From: Anaeramoeba ignava
Taxonomy: Eukaryota > Metamonada > Anaeramoebidae
DNA: 64,000 bases
NCBI GenBank assembly: GCA_028826165.1
Contig: JAPDFW010000022.1
Coordinates: forward strand, 1 to 64,000
Direction of reading: 5' to 3'
Under the pieces are notes generated by a model. The model searched no databases. It saw only the letters and a list, made by a program, of their open reading frames with translations, and was not told the DNA's origin. This document shows positions 62,801 through 64,000 of the stretch, in pieces (positions within the stretch are counted from its first letter, which is position 1; each line of letters begins with the position of its first letter). Position numbers and translations under genes: made by a program.

Positions 62801-63313
62801 GTTCAAAATTTATTAAGAGAAAATCATTATTATCGTTCAGTTCCTATTCCTTTAACACCTCCTATTTTTGATCTTCCAATTTCAGAAGAAAAATATTTGA
62901 AGAATATTGATAGTGAATATAATCAAATACAAAATCAAATTCTTGATCTTGATAATATCAATCACATTCAAGAATTAATTAAAGAATTAAATAATGAAAA
63001 TCCCAAATATAATTATAGGTTTGTATAAAATTTTTAATTTTAAATTTATAAATTAATTTAAATAATAATTTTAAATTTTAGAACATATTTAAATGAAAGT
63101 TTGGAATCTTTATCTGCAGAATTAGCTCAATTACAATTAAAATTAGCTGTTCATGATCATGAACTTTCTTTAATTAGAGAACAAACATTTATTCCTCGAA
63201 AACCTGTTTTACTTTTAAATTCAAAATCATTAGCAGAAAATTATAAAGAAGATGAAGATGATTTTCGAAGACTTAGTTTTGGTGTTCTTGAAGTGACAAG
63301 AAAAAGGAAATAA
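59852..63313 (+). CDS. PH-domain protein with possible degenerate RhoGAP-like region, multi-exon
   Basis: Exon 1 (59852-59970 or so) opens MQKPIKEGFLTKQGGAHKSW then KKRWFALDSENLLYFKNE, and exon 2 gives GTIPISESFVEPYTP, FYFKVGKDGSRTYFIFAQT and LRDEWIAEISNTI: a complete PH domain. After a TTAAAA/TCAAAA repeat intron (about 60232-60845) come further exons: a possible second PH-like unit (VYFRGFYKQKIQNEWNPVFF ... LLFCAKNRYSFARLASLV) and a helical part (SSQIKRIIEELNKERKG; SLSGVLLLLFSFIPGPIL; SQPLKIKKIISNTFLFAYFY). The helical part faintly follows RhoGAP helices but lacks a clear arginine finger. An acidic linker and a final coiled coil (LSAELAQLQLKLAVHDHEL) end at 63313. A one-base slip near 62588 (AAAAACC) breaks the frame. 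Membrane recruitment by PH is likely; GAP activity is doubtful. Confidence 0.6.
60232..60845 (+). repeat. TTAAAA / TCAAAA hexamer array in PH-gene intron
   Basis: About 600 bases of AAAATTAAAATT with blocks of CAAATTCAAATT at two places. The donor GTAAAATC follows IKSL and the acceptor TTAAAG precedes KSPKIERKDP. It contains two near-identical ~115-bp sub-blocks, from about 60550 and about 60700, each beginning with three or four TTCAAA units. Confidence 0.7.
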
Positions 63314-63529
63314 AAATTAATTAAAAATTCAAAAAAAATTCATTTTACTCATTCATTAAATAAAAAAAAAAAGAAATTATAATTATAATTATAATTATAA
63401 CTATTTTTATTATTTAAATTTTAGAATTAATTTCCATTTGTTAAATTTCTTTTAAAAAATTGGAATAAAATTTCTCTTTTGAATTTTTTATTCTTTTTGG
63501 TTTTTTTTTTAAAGAAACTTTTTGAAAAT

Positions 63530-64000
63530 TCATTTCAAATCAACAAGAAATTCAGAAATAATTAACTTGTGATCAGAAGCATTTGAATTAATTGAATAAG
63601 AAGAAAGAAGTTTAAAAGGACTTTCAGTTTGGAAAACTTTTTGAGAAGCAAAAATATAATCAATTCTTGTTTGAGCCCAACAAGTGAATTCATCTTTGAT
63701 TTCAGGATGAATTTTTTTCCAACAATCAATATAATTTTCTTTTTGAGTTATTCTTTTATAAACATCAAGTTTTGGTAATTCCCAAAAATTTTTTCTGCGA
63801 ACTTTCTCAATTTTTTCCCAATTTTGAAGTGAATAATCTTCTGCTAAACTTAAACTATTGAAATCACCAACAAAAAAATGATATTTTTCAAAAATTTGAT
63901 TTTCTTTGAATGAATTGAATATTTCATCCAATTGTTTCAATCTAGTTTCTTCGGAAATGTGATCCAAATGAGTGCAACAAACATCGAAAGTAAATGAATT
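63530..64000 (-). CDS. Endonuclease/exonuclease/phosphatase-family protein, C-terminal part (cut by window edge)
   Basis: The open frame runs from the right edge leftward: FTFDVCCTHLDHISEETR (the family's THLDH-type motif), KYHFFVGDFNSLS (GDFN), CWAQTRIDYIFASQKV (the RIDYIF motif) and NASDHKLIISEF (SDH). These are the metal and catalytic residues of the EEP fold (DNase I, Mg-dependent nucleases, inositol 5-phosphatases, CCR4 deadenylases). The N-terminal half with the first Asn and Glu lies outside the window, so the substrate cannot be decided. The small sphingomyelinase/endonuclease-like group fits best by size. The stop is at 63530-63532, and an AT-rich converging gap separates it from the PH gene. 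Confidence 0.8.
   Translation of the reverse strand, partial: NSFTFDVCCTHLDHISEETRLKQLDEIFNSFKENQIFEKYHFFVGDFNSLSLAEDYSLQNWEKIEKVRRKNFWELPKLDVYKRITQKENYIDCWKKIHPEIKDEFTCWAQTRIDYIFASQKVFQTESPFKLLSSYSINSNASDHKLIISEFLVDLK

Noticed and set aside
1-64000. tRNA, rRNA, transposase, integrase or viral genes
   Set aside because: I saw no tRNA-like arm sequences, rRNA segments or recognisable mobile-element proteins on reading both strands; short RNA genes could still be missed by eye.

Overview
The window is nuclear DNA of an AT-rich unicellular eukaryote. It carries at least 25 protein-coding genes on both strands. Spliceosomal introns (mostly GT-AG, many under 100 nt, some of 0.4-1.3 kb and filled with AT hexamer arrays) interrupt many of them, and TAA, TAG and TGA all act as stops. 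There are no operons, no prokaryotic ribosome-binding sites, no CRISPR array and no recognisable transposon, tRNA or rRNA. The gene content (phagocyte-type trafficking, RCC1/WD40/ankyrin-BTB fusions, long Asn-Gln tracts, a polycystin channel, frataxin with a targeting-like leader) recalls free-living amoeboid protists. From memory the closest style is Anaeramoeba, but this is an inference from style, not a database match.

Layout. 1-4.85 kb (-): three neighbouring BTB-family genes, namely the 5' end of an RCC1-like gene, a WD40-BTB-BTB gene whose BTB half is decayed, and an RCC1-BTB-BTB gene. 4.9-9.75 kb (+): a PX-BAR sorting nexin and a Nit2-like amidase. 9.97-21.8 kb (-): a propeller/solenoid trafficking protein, an HPS4-like BLOC-3 subunit, CDC123, and a 927-residue tail-anchored protein that looks bacterial in origin. 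22.2-24.5 kb (+): frataxin and a UBXN7-like p97 cofactor. 24.7-28.2 kb (-): a coiled-coil protein with a dynein-adaptor CC1 box and a very long Asn-Gln tail. 28.5-33.1 kb (+): a 13-exon polycystin-2-like channel. 33.5-34.06 kb (-): ribosomal protein eL18, followed by a 7-copy ~158-bp satellite. 36-41.7 kb (-): one very large or two adjacent genes made of tandem PH-like domains. 41.8-43.0 kb (-): a class I aminotransferase. 43.1-50.6 kb (+): an SH3-PX-BAR sorting nexin, an F-box/LRR protein and RNA 3'-phosphate cyclase. 50.7-54.9 kb (-): RCC1-BTB-BTB and ankyrin-BTB genes. 55.1-63.3 kb (+): a dysbindin-like coiled-coil protein, ATG4 and a PH-domain protein. 63.5 kb to the edge (-): a truncated EEP-family nuclease/phosphatase.

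Shared themes. Endolysosomal traffic recurs: two sorting nexins, an HPS4-like subunit, a propeller/solenoid protein, a possible dysbindin, ATG4 and a polycystin. A second theme is a portable double-BTB C-terminal module fused to different N-terminal scaffolds. A third is CAAAAT (Gln-Asn) hexamer expansion inside conserved genes. Many reading frames break by one base inside A/T homopolymers or hexamer arrays, so several genes are reported here as joined loci. Whether those breaks are consensus errors or real must be settled from reads and RNA.
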